From positions 1 through 31,045 of the forward strand of contig DATFFB010000085.1 in NCBI GenBank assembly GCA_035250485.1: a stretch of DNA of 31,045 bases. The letters are read 5' to 3'. Below, piece after piece: positions 22,752-29,363 of this stretch. Under the pieces are notes generated by a model. It saw only the letters and a program-made list of their open reading frames with translations, did no database searches and was not told the DNA's origin. The DNA is from JACCTH01 sp035250485 (GTDB taxonomy: Bacteria; Actinomycetota; Acidimicrobiia; Spongiisociales; ZC4RG35). Numbering within the stretch: position 1 is the first letter of the stretch; the number at the start of each line of letters is the position of its first letter. A program made the translations under genes and the position numbers.

Positions 22752-23573
22752 CTAGCGGTGGAGGTCGGTGCCGGGAGGCTCGAGATGAATCGAACGATCA
22801 AGATGGACGTGCAATTCGTCCGTTCCCTGATGGGCCGGATCGTCGACTATGAACCGGTCGCCGGAGCGGACCACCCTCAGTCCGTACGCCCGAGCCAGAT
22901 TCTCCTCGGTGAGGACGTCGGAGGGGCTGCCGTGGGCCAACACCATTCCGGCCAGGAGGACCACCCAGTCGGCGGCCATTGCCTGACCCAGATCGTGAGT
23001 GGTCACAATCACCGTCTTCCCCAAACCCACATCATCGGAAAGGCTGGCCTCGATCGAAGCCGACGACCCGAGATCGACTCCAATCAGGGGCTCGTCGAGC
23101 AGGAGCAATTCGTGATCCTGGGCCAGGCCCTGGGCCACGAGCACTCTTTGCCGCTGACCTCCCGAGAGTTCGTGAAAAGACGCCCCGGCGACGTCGGAAA
23201 GCTCGACTTGCTCCAGCGCCCGGTCGACCGCCATCCGATCGTTGCGCCCAAGTCGCCGCATTCCAATCGACGCGTACCGACCCATAGTCACCACCTCTCG
23301 AACCGAGATGGGCAGAGTGTGGGAAATGCTTGTGGCCTGCAGCACATAAGCGATCCGATCTCTAGCGGCGCTTGGTTCCGAGCTCAATACCTCGATGGTG
23401 CCGCTGGCTGCTGGGGTCAGTCCAGCGATGAGATCCAGCAGAGTTGATTTCCCCGACCCGTTGGGCCCGATTACCGCTACCAGCGACCGAGCGGGGATTT
23501 CGAAAGTGGAGGAACCGAGCGCCAGGCGATCGTCATAACGCGCCGACAAGTCTCGAGCGATAACGGCTGTCAT
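22752..23573 (-). CDS. znuC: Metal ABC transporter ATP-binding protein (ZnuC/MntB-like)
   Basis: This 273-residue ATPase powers uptake of a divalent metal with the binding protein and permease encoded divergently. Motifs are IGPNGSGKSTLLDLIAGL (Walker A), VLQATSISHTLPISVREVV (Q-loop region typical of the zinc/manganese family), LSGGQRQRVLVAQGLA (signature), LLLLDEPLIGVD (Walker B) and VTTHDLG (switch histidine). The ATG at 23573 overlaps the regulator stop as ATGA, which favours it over an ATG 15 bp upstream. The C-terminal 40 residues contain several His and Asp (HQGTDELHVHLDRSIHLE), possibly metal-related. Zinc rather than manganese is inferred from the neighbouring regulator and is not proven. 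Confidence 0.9.
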   Translation of the reverse strand: MTAVIARDLSARYDDRLALGSSTFEIPARSLVAVIGPNGSGKSTLLDLIAGLTPAASGTIEVLSSEPSAARDRIAYVLQATSISHTLPISVREVVTMGRYASIGMRRLGRNDRMAVDRALEQVELSDVAGASFHELSGGQRQRVLVAQGLAQDHELLLLDEPLIGVDLGSSASIEASLSDDVGLGKTVIVTTHDLGQAMAADWVVLLAGMVLAHGSPSDVLTEENLARAYGLRVVRSGDRFIVDDPAHQGTDELHVHLDRSIHLEPPGTDLHR

Positions 23574-24007
23574 CGACAGGAGCGGCATAGGCCCTGGACC
23601 TCGAGGGCGTGGTTGCTCACCTCGTACCGGTGATGACCTCCCACTTTGGCCACCAGTGCGAAAAGTTCCTTCTCCTGCCGCGGCGCCAACTCGAAATCAT
23701 CCACCGACCCGCACTGCAGACATACGAGATGGTGATGGTGACCGGCCAGCCATTCGGCGAGCTCGTAACGGGCGAGCCCGTTGCTGTGGTGCATGGCGAG
23801 GATCCCCGCCTCGCTCATGACGGCCAGTGACCGATAAAGCGAGGACAGCGGTACCGCCCCTCGTAGCCGGCGATGGAGCTCGGCGGCCGACTGCGGGCCG
23901 GATGTGATCTGCAGCGCCCTGATGATCGCTTGCCGCCCACCCGTGAACCGGATACCGCGGTCCGCCATCCGGCCCCTTACGGCTTCGGTGGTTTCTCGTT
24001 CTTTCAT
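23570..24007 (-). CDS. zur: Fur-family metal regulator, probably Zur
   Basis: The 145-residue protein has an N-terminal winged helix (residues 8-80, with RFTGGRQAIIRAL and PLSSLYRSLAVMSEAGIL as the recognition region) and a C-terminal dimer domain. The HHHHLVCLQCG segment supplies the metal-sensing histidines and the first CX2C; CRSCR at the C-terminus supplies the second CX2C of the structural zinc site. Fur proteins repress uptake genes when loaded with metal. The gene forms an operon with the transporter ATPase (4-bp overlap) and is divergent from the binding-protein gene, with a Fur-type palindrome in between, so autoregulation is likely. Zinc sensing is inferred from the linked transporter; iron or manganese cannot be excluded. 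Confidence 0.88.
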   Translation of the reverse strand: MKERETTEAVRGRMADRGIRFTGGRQAIIRALQITSGPQSAAELHRRLRGAVPLSSLYRSLAVMSEAGILAMHHSNGLARYELAEWLAGHHHHLVCLQCGSVDDFELAPRQEKELFALVAKVGGHHRYEVSNHALEVQGLCRSCR

Positions 24008-24021
24008 CGGGCGGCCCGTGT

Positions 24022-24027
24022 TAGGGT
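24022..24027 (+). promoter_or_regulatory. Predicted -10 box for the metal-binding lipoprotein gene
   Basis: TAGGGT ends 6 nt before a GTG at 24034, the same geometry as the leaderless starts elsewhere. If used, transcription begins at 24034 and the Fur-type palindrome lies just downstream of the start site. Confidence 0.4.
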
Positions 24028-24042
24028 CTGGCAGTGCGAATC

Positions 24043-24060
24043 GATAATGATTCTCATTAT
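24043..24060. promoter_or_regulatory. Fur/Zur-type operator
   Basis: ATAATGA (24044-24050) and TCATTAT (24054-24060) are exact complements around TTC. The 18 bases GATAATGATTCTCATTAT match the classical 19-bp Fur box (GATAATGAT...CATTATC) at all but three of its positions, and the AATGATTCTCATT core also resembles actinobacterial Zur sites. It sits between the divergent regulator and binding-protein genes and touches the ATG at 24061. Confidence 0.85.
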
Positions 24061-24903
24061 ATGACGAAACTGATAGGCCTGCTACTCGCTGGAGCGGTGC
24101 TCGGCTCTTGCACTGCCCGCCAGGAAGCCTCAGCTGGTCTGTCGGTTGTGGCCACCACCGGAATCATCGCTGACGTCATCCGCAACATCGGGGGCAACGA
24201 CCTTGATCTCATCACGCTCATCCCGCCAGGAGTTGACCCGCACGACTACGTCCCTTCCGCCCAGCAGGTCGCCTCGATTTCTGCGGCCGATTTCGTCTTC
24301 GCCAATGGCCTCGGACTCGAGGAGGGCTTGATCGATTTGCTCGAGCAGGCTCAGAGCGAGGGCCTTTCCGTGACCTACCTGGCCGAGCACTCCGATCCGA
24401 TCGATCGCGATCCTCACTTCTGGCACGACCCGGCGCGGATGAGGCAAGCGGCCGAGCTTGTTGCCGAGTCGATCGGCACCAACAGCGACTACCTAGGCGA
24501 GCTCGGCCTCTTGGACCGAGAGGTCGAGGAGATGCTCGACGGCATCTCCCCGGAGAGAAGGCTGCTCGTGACGAGCCATGACTTTTTCGACTATTTCGCC
24601 GATCGCTACGGGTTCGAGGTCGTAGGCACGATCATCCCCGGCGGAAGCTCGCTGGGAAGTCCTTCTTCGGCAGATCTCGCCGCGCTGATCGCCCTCATCG
24701 AGCAAAGAGACGTTCGGGCCGTATTTGTCGAGGACACCTCCTCTCCCGAATTAGCCGCGAGCGTGGCGGGCGAGGTCGGGCCCTCGCTTCAAATCGTGGA
24801 CGTGGCGAGCGATTCTCTGGGGGCCCCCGGATCCGAGACGGGGACCTATGCGGGGTTGATTCGATCCAATGCCAACGCCATCGCCGCCGCTCTCGGGGGC
24901 TAG
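24061..24903 (+). CDS. znuA: Metal-binding lipoprotein of the ABC importer (ZnuA/TroA-like)
   Basis: The 280-residue protein is the surface receptor of the importer. MTKLIGLLLAGAVLGSC is a lipoprotein signal peptide, with C17 as the lipidated cysteine. The cluster A-I metal site is recognisable: H61 in DPHDYVPS, H119 in DRDPHFWHD, H173 in TSHDFFDYFADRYGFEVVG, and an acidic ligand near E224-D225 in AVFVEDTSS. The His-rich loop of many ZnuA proteins is absent, so zinc and manganese are both possible. The ATG at 24061 is preferred because it starts the signal peptide cleanly. A GTG at 24034 would add nine residues encoded by the Fur box itself and has a good leaderless -10 box, so it is a real alternative. 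Confidence 0.9.
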   Translation: MTKLIGLLLAGAVLGSCTARQEASAGLSVVATTGIIADVIRNIGGNDLDLITLIPPGVDPHDYVPSAQQVASISAADFVFANGLGLEEGLIDLLEQAQSEGLSVTYLAEHSDPIDRDPHFWHDPARMRQAAELVAESIGTNSDYLGELGLLDREVEEMLDGISPERRLLVTSHDFFDYFADRYGFEVVGTIIPGGSSLGSPSSADLAALIALIEQRDVRAVFVEDTSSPELAASVAGEVGPSLQIVDVASDSLGAPGSETGTYAGLIRSNANAIAAALGG

Positions 24904-24905
24904 GC

Positions 24906-25721
24906 GTGGACTGGCTCATCGAACCATTCAGCCTTGGTTTCCAGCAGCGTGCCCTGGTGGCGGGATTGCTGGCGATGGGAATGGCGGCGATGGTTGGCTC
25001 TTGGGTTGTCTTGCGGGGACTCACGTTCATGGGCGACGCCCTCGCTCACGGCGTGCTTCCTGGCGTGGCGCTGGGGGTGCTCCTGGGCTTCGATCCCATA
25101 CTCGGAGCCTTGCTTTCGGCGGTGTTGATGGCGGCCGGGATCGGGGTCGTGCACCGTCGTGCTCGCCTTACCGAGGACACCGCGATCGGATTGTTGTTTG
25201 TGGGGATGCTGGCGTTGGGCGTGGTCTTGATCTCCCGGACCTCTTCCTATTCGGGAGGCTTGACAGAGATTCTCTTCGGGGACATCCTCGCCGCCTCGAC
25301 CGGTGACCTCATCATGCTGGGAGCCGGCGTCTTGGTGGCGATGATTCTCTCCCTCGCCCTCTATAGGCCGTTTCTGGTCCTCTGTTTCAACGAACGCAAG
25401 GCCGCTTTGCTGGGTATGAATCCCCAGGTGGCACATTTTGCGATGCTGGCCCTGGTGACGATGGCGGTCGTGGCCAGCTTTCGGACGGTCGGCTCGCTCC
25501 TTGTTTTCGGGTTGATGGTGGCGCCGCCGGCTACTGCCTCGCTGCTGGTCCGCCGGGTGCCCCAGATGATGACGACCGCGGTGGCGCTGGGTACGTTGGC
25601 CGTGGTCGGCGGACTCCTCATCAGCTATCACTTCAACACCGCCGGGAGTGCGACCATCTCGACGCTGGCGGTACTCCTCTTCTTCGTAGTGCTTGCCGTC
25701 CGAGGCCGCCCTGAGTCCTGA
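24906..25721 (+). CDS. znuB: Metal ABC transporter permease (ABC-3 family)
   Basis: The 271-residue membrane protein follows the lipoprotein gene after 2 bp and starts with GTG. It shows about eight hydrophobic segments and the conserved ABC-3 pattern: GSWVVLRGLTFMGDALAHGVLPGVALG near residues 31-57, EILFGDILAAS near 122-132 (the ATPase contact), and FRTVGSLLVFGLMVAPPATA near 191-210. It forms the channel through which the metal passes, driven by the ATPase encoded on the other side of the operator. No other function is suggested. Confidence 0.92.
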   Translation: MDWLIEPFSLGFQQRALVAGLLAMGMAAMVGSWVVLRGLTFMGDALAHGVLPGVALGVLLGFDPILGALLSAVLMAAGIGVVHRRARLTEDTAIGLLFVGMLALGVVLISRTSSYSGGLTEILFGDILAASTGDLIMLGAGVLVAMILSLALYRPFLVLCFNERKAALLGMNPQVAHFAMLALVTMAVVASFRTVGSLLVFGLMVAPPATASLLVRRVPQMMTTAVALGTLAVVGGLLISYHFNTAGSATISTLAVLLFFVVLAVRGRPES

Positions 25722-25734
25722 GAAATCCCCTACT

Positions 25735-25740
25735 TACAAT
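25735..25740 (+). promoter_or_regulatory. Predicted -10 box of the HerA-like ATPase gene
   Basis: TACAAT ends 6 nt before the ATG at 25747 and lies just after the permease stop. It is the best match to TATAAT among the leaderless sites here and fixes this start over an in-frame ATG at 25693 inside the permease gene. Confidence 0.55.
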
Positions 25741-25746
25741 CGAGGG

Positions 25747-28116
25747 ATGGAGCAAAAGCCTGGTCAGCTCTTCCTCGGTGGGCTGCTCGACGAGGGCGGA
25801 GAACGGGGCGAAAACCTCTTCTATGAGGCGTCAGATCTCACCACCCATGGCGTGATCGTCGGCATGACCGGGTCCGGGAAGACGGGGCTCGCCATCGACC
25901 TCCTGGAAGAAGCGCTGCTCTCGGGGATTCCGGCGCTGATCATTGATCCCAAAGGCGACATGACCAACCTGCTCCTCAACTTTCCCGACCTTGCTCCGGC
26001 CGACTTTCGACCTTGGGTCGACGAGTCAATCGCTCGCCGCGAAGGCATATCCGCCGATGAGCTCGCAACCCGGGTGGCCGGCGAGTGGAAGGAAGGCCTC
26101 GCCTCCTGGGAAATCGGACCGGACCGGATGCGTCAGCTCAAGGAGAGATCGTCGATCACGATTTACACCCCCGGGTCGGGTGCCGGCACCCCGCTCAACG
26201 TTCTCGGCAGCCTCGCCGCTCCAGTCGGAGCCGACAATGAGGCAATACGTGACGAGATCGAGGGATACGTGGCCTCGCTCCTCGTCCTCGCCGGGATCGA
26301 ATCTGACCCGATCTCGGGACCGGAGCACATCCTCCTAGCCACCATCATCGAGCAGGAGTGGGGCAATGGGCGCAGCCTCGACCTCCCCGGCCTGATCGGC
26401 CTCGTTCCCCAGCCCCCTTTCCGGAAATTGGGTGTCTTCGAACTCGACGCCTTTATCCCTCCCAAAGACCGCACCGCTTTGGCGATGAGGCTCAACGGTC
26501 TGGTGGCGTCGCCGTCCTTCGCCGCTTGGCGCGAGGGAAGGCCACTCGACATAGGGGCGATGTTGTTCGAAGGCGGCCCCACCTCGGCAGCCGTGATCTA
26601 CTTGGCACATCTCTCTGAGCCGGAGCGCCAGTTCCTCGTCACGCTCCTACTTTCCAAATTGGTCACCTACATGCGATCGCAGCAAGGATCCTCGGATCTG
26701 CGGCTTCTGATGTACATGGATGAGGTGGCAGGGTTCGCGCCTCCCACAGCCGAGCCTCCCTCCAAGAAACCGATCATGATCTTGGCCAAGCAAGCGCGGG
26801 CCTTCGGCTACGGGATGGTCCTCACGACCCAGAACCCGATGGATTTCGACTACAAGGTGATGTCCAACGCCGGCACATGGGCCATCGGCCGTCTGCAGAC
26901 GGAGCGGGATAAGGCTCGAATTCTCGAGGCGATGCAATCGGCGGCGGGAGCGATCGACATCGATTTCCTTGATCGCCAGATCTCAGGCTTGGGAAAGAGG
27001 CAGTTCGTCCTCCACACCACTGGTGGTAAGCCCCCTCGTCTGTTCACCACCAGGTGGGCCATGTCATATCTCGCCGGACCGTTGAGCAAGCAGCAAGTCG
27101 CCCAGCTCACTAGCGGGGGCTCGGCCGAGGAGCGACCTCAGGCGGTGACGACGAAGAGAGCAGAAGATGCTTCGCCTCGGCGCGGAACAACGGACGACAG
27201 TGTCCCCGTGGCTCCCGCCGTTGCCCCCGGGGTGGCGGTGACCTACCTGGACGCGGCCGCTCCCTGGGCAGGCGAGATCGGAGCTGTACCCGGCTCGACC
27301 AAGCTCGCTCCGGTCATCGCGGCGACAGTCAGCGTCCTCTACGACGACACCAAAGCCAGCCTCAACCACACCGAGCTTTTCGAGGCGATCCTGACCGACC
27401 CGGGTGGCCCGGTCACCGCCGAGTCGGTCGTGGCGGTCGATCACGACGCCCGCGACTTCCGCTCCGAGATTCCGGAAGGGGTCAGCTACAGCCTCACCGC
27501 TCCCGCGATGGACAAGGCCTCCTTTTGGAACGGGGTCGAGAAGGGGCTCATCAACCACCTCGCCGCCAATCACAAATTGAAGATCTGGAAGAACTCCGGT
27601 CTCAAGCTCTACTCGCGGGTCGGCGAGAAGGAATCCGACTTCCGGGCCCGTTGTATCAGAGCCGCCGGAGAGGAGAACGACAAGGCGATATCGAGCCTTC
27701 GAGAAAAATATGGCACTCGGATTGACCGAGTGCGCGATCAGTTGGCAACCGCACAGAGGCGGATGAGCGACCTCGAGGCCGACGTGGCCGCCCGCCGCCA
27801 GCAGGAGGTGGTATCGGGGGCGGGTGATCTTTTGGGGGCTTTGCTCGGCGGACGGAGAAGAAGCTCCATTACCCGTGCCGCCTCCCGCCGCTCACAAACC
27901 CGCCGCACGGAGGCCCGTCGCGACAGCGCCGCCGGCGCCCTTTCTGACAAGCAGGCCGATCTGGAAGCGCTCGAGGGCGACCTTGCCGCCGAGATCGATG
28001 CCATCCGCACCGAGTGGGACGACAAGGCCGCCCTCATCGAGGAGCTCGAGATACCGGCCGAGAAAGTGGACGTGCAAGTCACCGAGTTGAAGCTCGTTTG
28101 GGTCCCAACCGACTAG
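25747..28116 (+). CDS. HerA/DUF87-like ATPase with C-terminal coiled coil
   Basis: The 789-residue protein belongs to the HerA/FtsK group of P-loop ATPases that act on DNA or translocate polymers. Walker A is GMTGSGKTG (K45), followed by LIIDPKGD, and Walker B is LRLLMYMDE (D325-E326). TTQNPMDFDYKVMSNAGTWAI matches the sensor region of bacterial HerA-like proteins. After about residue 470 comes an acidic, proline-rich linker, a second globular part (about 500-640), and a charged helical region (about 640-770) with a Gly/Arg/Ser-rich insert (LLGALLGGRRRSS) that looks like a coiled coil interrupted by a basic patch. The end (ELKLVWVPTD) resembles the C-terminus of related proteins of unknown function. 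No nuclease partner is adjacent. Its exact role is unknown. Confidence 0.85.
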   Translation: MEQKPGQLFLGGLLDEGGERGENLFYEASDLTTHGVIVGMTGSGKTGLAIDLLEEALLSGIPALIIDPKGDMTNLLLNFPDLAPADFRPWVDESIARREGISADELATRVAGEWKEGLASWEIGPDRMRQLKERSSITIYTPGSGAGTPLNVLGSLAAPVGADNEAIRDEIEGYVASLLVLAGIESDPISGPEHILLATIIEQEWGNGRSLDLPGLIGLVPQPPFRKLGVFELDAFIPPKDRTALAMRLNGLVASPSFAAWREGRPLDIGAMLFEGGPTSAAVIYLAHLSEPERQFLVTLLLSKLVTYMRSQQGSSDLRLLMYMDEVAGFAPPTAEPPSKKPIMILAKQARAFGYGMVLTTQNPMDFDYKVMSNAGTWAIGRLQTERDKARILEAMQSAAGAIDIDFLDRQISGLGKRQFVLHTTGGKPPRLFTTRWAMSYLAGPLSKQQVAQLTSGGSAEERPQAVTTKRAEDASPRRGTTDDSVPVAPAVAPGVAVTYLDAAAPWAGEIGAVPGSTKLAPVIAATVSVLYDDTKASLNHTELFEAILTDPGGPVTAESVVAVDHDARDFRSEIPEGVSYSLTAPAMDKASFWNGVEKGLINHLAANHKLKIWKNSGLKLYSRVGEKESDFRARCIRAAGEENDKAISSLREKYGTRIDRVRDQLATAQRRMSDLEADVAARRQQEVVSGAGDLLGALLGGRRRSSITRAASRRSQTRRTEARRDSAAGALSDKQADLEALEGDLAAEIDAIRTEWDDKAALIEELEIPAEKVDVQVTELKLVWVPTD

Positions 28117-28249
28117 AGCGGGGCCGACTGACTCCGTTCTCATCGACCGTTACCGCCTTGATCTGACGGCGTCGAGCCGCCTCCCGCAAACGGTCTTCCT
28201 GAATCGTTTTTGCCAGCCGGAAGAGTGCGTCGCCGCTGCTGTACAACAC
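28079..28249 (-). CDS. Small basic protein of 56 residues
   Basis: I do not recognise this protein. It starts at a GTG (28249) with one of the strongest ribosome sites in the window, AGGAGG at 28256-28261, spaced 6 nt. The product begins MLYSSGDALFRLAKTIQEDR and has an amphipathic helix followed by a REAARRRQIK segment and a basic tail (SRPRSSRLGPKRASTR). It is strongly positively charged, without cysteine or membrane segment. The 3' end overlaps the convergent ATPase gene by 38 bp. It shares a short divergent gap with the WYL regulator. The ribosome site and its place make a real gene likely. Confidence 0.6.
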   Translation of the reverse strand: MLYSSGDALFRLAKTIQEDRLREAARRRQIKAVTVDENGVSRPRSSRLGPKRASTR

Positions 28250-28255
28250 GATTTG

Positions 28256-28261
28256 CCTCCT
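28256..28261 (-). promoter_or_regulatory. Shine-Dalgarno site of the 56-residue protein
   Basis: AGGAGG on the minus strand, 6 nt before the GTG at 28249, within ATAGGAGGC. It is what identifies the start; longer in-frame readings begin inside the opposite regulator gene. Confidence 0.65.
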
Positions 28262-28302
28262 ATCGAATCGAATACTTACAAGGTTGAAACTATCGAAGAT
28301 TC

Positions 28303-28335
28303 CGGACAGATTCTGTCCGCTAATTTGAGCAAGGA
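28303..28335 (+). promoter_or_regulatory. Promoter and 17-bp palindromic operator of the WYL regulator
   Basis: CGGACAG (28303-28309) and CTGTCCG (28313-28319) are perfect complements around ATT. A -10-like TAATTT (28321-28326) follows at once, then AAGGA (28331-28335) 8 nt before the ATG. The palindrome therefore fills the space between -35 and -10 and would block transcription when bound. The regulator itself is the most likely ligand (autoregulation). The rest of the 28250-28343 gap shows nothing further. Confidence 0.6.
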
Positions 28336-28343
28336 TTAGAGCC

Positions 28344-29363
28344 ATGGATTCGAGCGCCCGCATGTTGAGACTGCTCTCGCTTTTGCAGGCGCGACCCAAC
28401 TGGACGGGGACCGAGCTGGCCGAGCGGCTCGAGGTGACAGACCGAACTTTGCGCCGGGACGTGAACCGTCTGCGCGAGCTCGGCTACCCGGTGGAAGCGT
28501 TCTCCGGCCCCGCCGGGGGTTATCACCTCGCTCCCGGCGGTTCGCTCCCGCCCCTCCTCTTTGAGAATGACGAGGCGGTAGCGGTGGCCCTGGGTTTGCG
28601 CAGTGCCGCCAGCGGCGCTCTCCCCGGCTTTGAGGACGCGGCGGTCTCGGCCCTCTCGAAGATCACGCAGGTCCTCCCGCTGAAGCTGGCGAGCCAGGTC
28701 GACAATCTTGACCGGGCCACGGTCGGCTTGGCCTGGCGAAGCGAAACAGGGGCCGCGGTCGATCCCTCCGCGCTGACTGTGCTGGCTCAGGCGTGCCGTA
28801 TCCCCGAGCGCGTTCGATTTCGATACACAGACTCGGAGGGACGAGCTTCGGAACGGCACGTCGAGCCGTTCCAACTGGTTCGTACCTCGCGCCGCTGGTA
28901 CTTGGTGGCACTCGATCGTGATCGCGAGGCTTGGCGCACGTTTCGGGTCGACCGCATCCAGAAGCCGGTGCGGACAGGAATGCGATTTGTCCACGGTGAA
29001 ACTCCCGACGCGGCGGCCCTCGTGGCCGAGGGAGTGGCCGTGTCTGCCCACACGCTGCAGGCCCGGGTCCTCCTACGCATTTCCTTGACCAAGGCCAAGG
29101 ACCTGATCCACCCCACCATTGGAATTGTGAGCCGCGCAGAGGGCGGCGACACCCTGCTCAGGATCGGCGCCGATGATGCCAACTGGGTTGCGCGCTATCT
29201 AGCCAACTTGCCCTGCGACTTCGAGGTCCTCGAGCCGGACGAGGTTGCGACGGCGGTGCGCGAACTAGGACGCAAGCTCCTCGACCACTCGACCCTCCTC
29301 GGCCGCTCCGGCGGGAACCCTGCGGAGGAGAATCGCCGAAACGATGGCGACGGCAAAGGCTAG
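28344..29363 (+). CDS. WYL-domain transcriptional regulator
   Basis: The 339-residue protein has an N-terminal winged helix (residues 5-60, with WTGTELAERLEVTDRTLRRD and VNRLRELGYPV), a central WYL domain with FRYTDSEGRASERHVEP and SRRWYLVALDRDREAWRTFR (about 155-215), and a C-terminal WCX-type extension ending near residue 315. WYL regulators sense a ligand, often a nucleotide or nucleic acid, and control nearby or distant genes. The start has AAGGA at 8 nt. The last 20 or so residues (GRSGGNPAEENRRNDGDGKG) are not typical of the family and are encoded in a 99-bp overlap with the convergent MFS gene. A 17-bp palindrome at its promoter suggests autoregulation. Confidence 0.9.
   Translation: MDSSARMLRLLSLLQARPNWTGTELAERLEVTDRTLRRDVNRLRELGYPVEAFSGPAGGYHLAPGGSLPPLLFENDEAVAVALGLRSAASGALPGFEDAAVSALSKITQVLPLKLASQVDNLDRATVGLAWRSETGAAVDPSALTVLAQACRIPERVRFRYTDSEGRASERHVEPFQLVRTSRRWYLVALDRDREAWRTFRVDRIQKPVRTGMRFVHGETPDAAALVAEGVAVSAHTLQARVLLRISLTKAKDLIHPTIGIVSRAEGGDTLLRIGADDANWVARYLANLPCDFEVLEPDEVATAVRELGRKLLDHSTLLGRSGGNPAEENRRNDGDGKG

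Noticed and set aside
22614..23447. 277-codon plus-strand frame opposite the metal ABC ATPase gene
   Set aside because: The minus strand encodes a complete ATPase with all motifs; the plus frame gives an Arg/His/Pro-rich sequence without recognisable domains.
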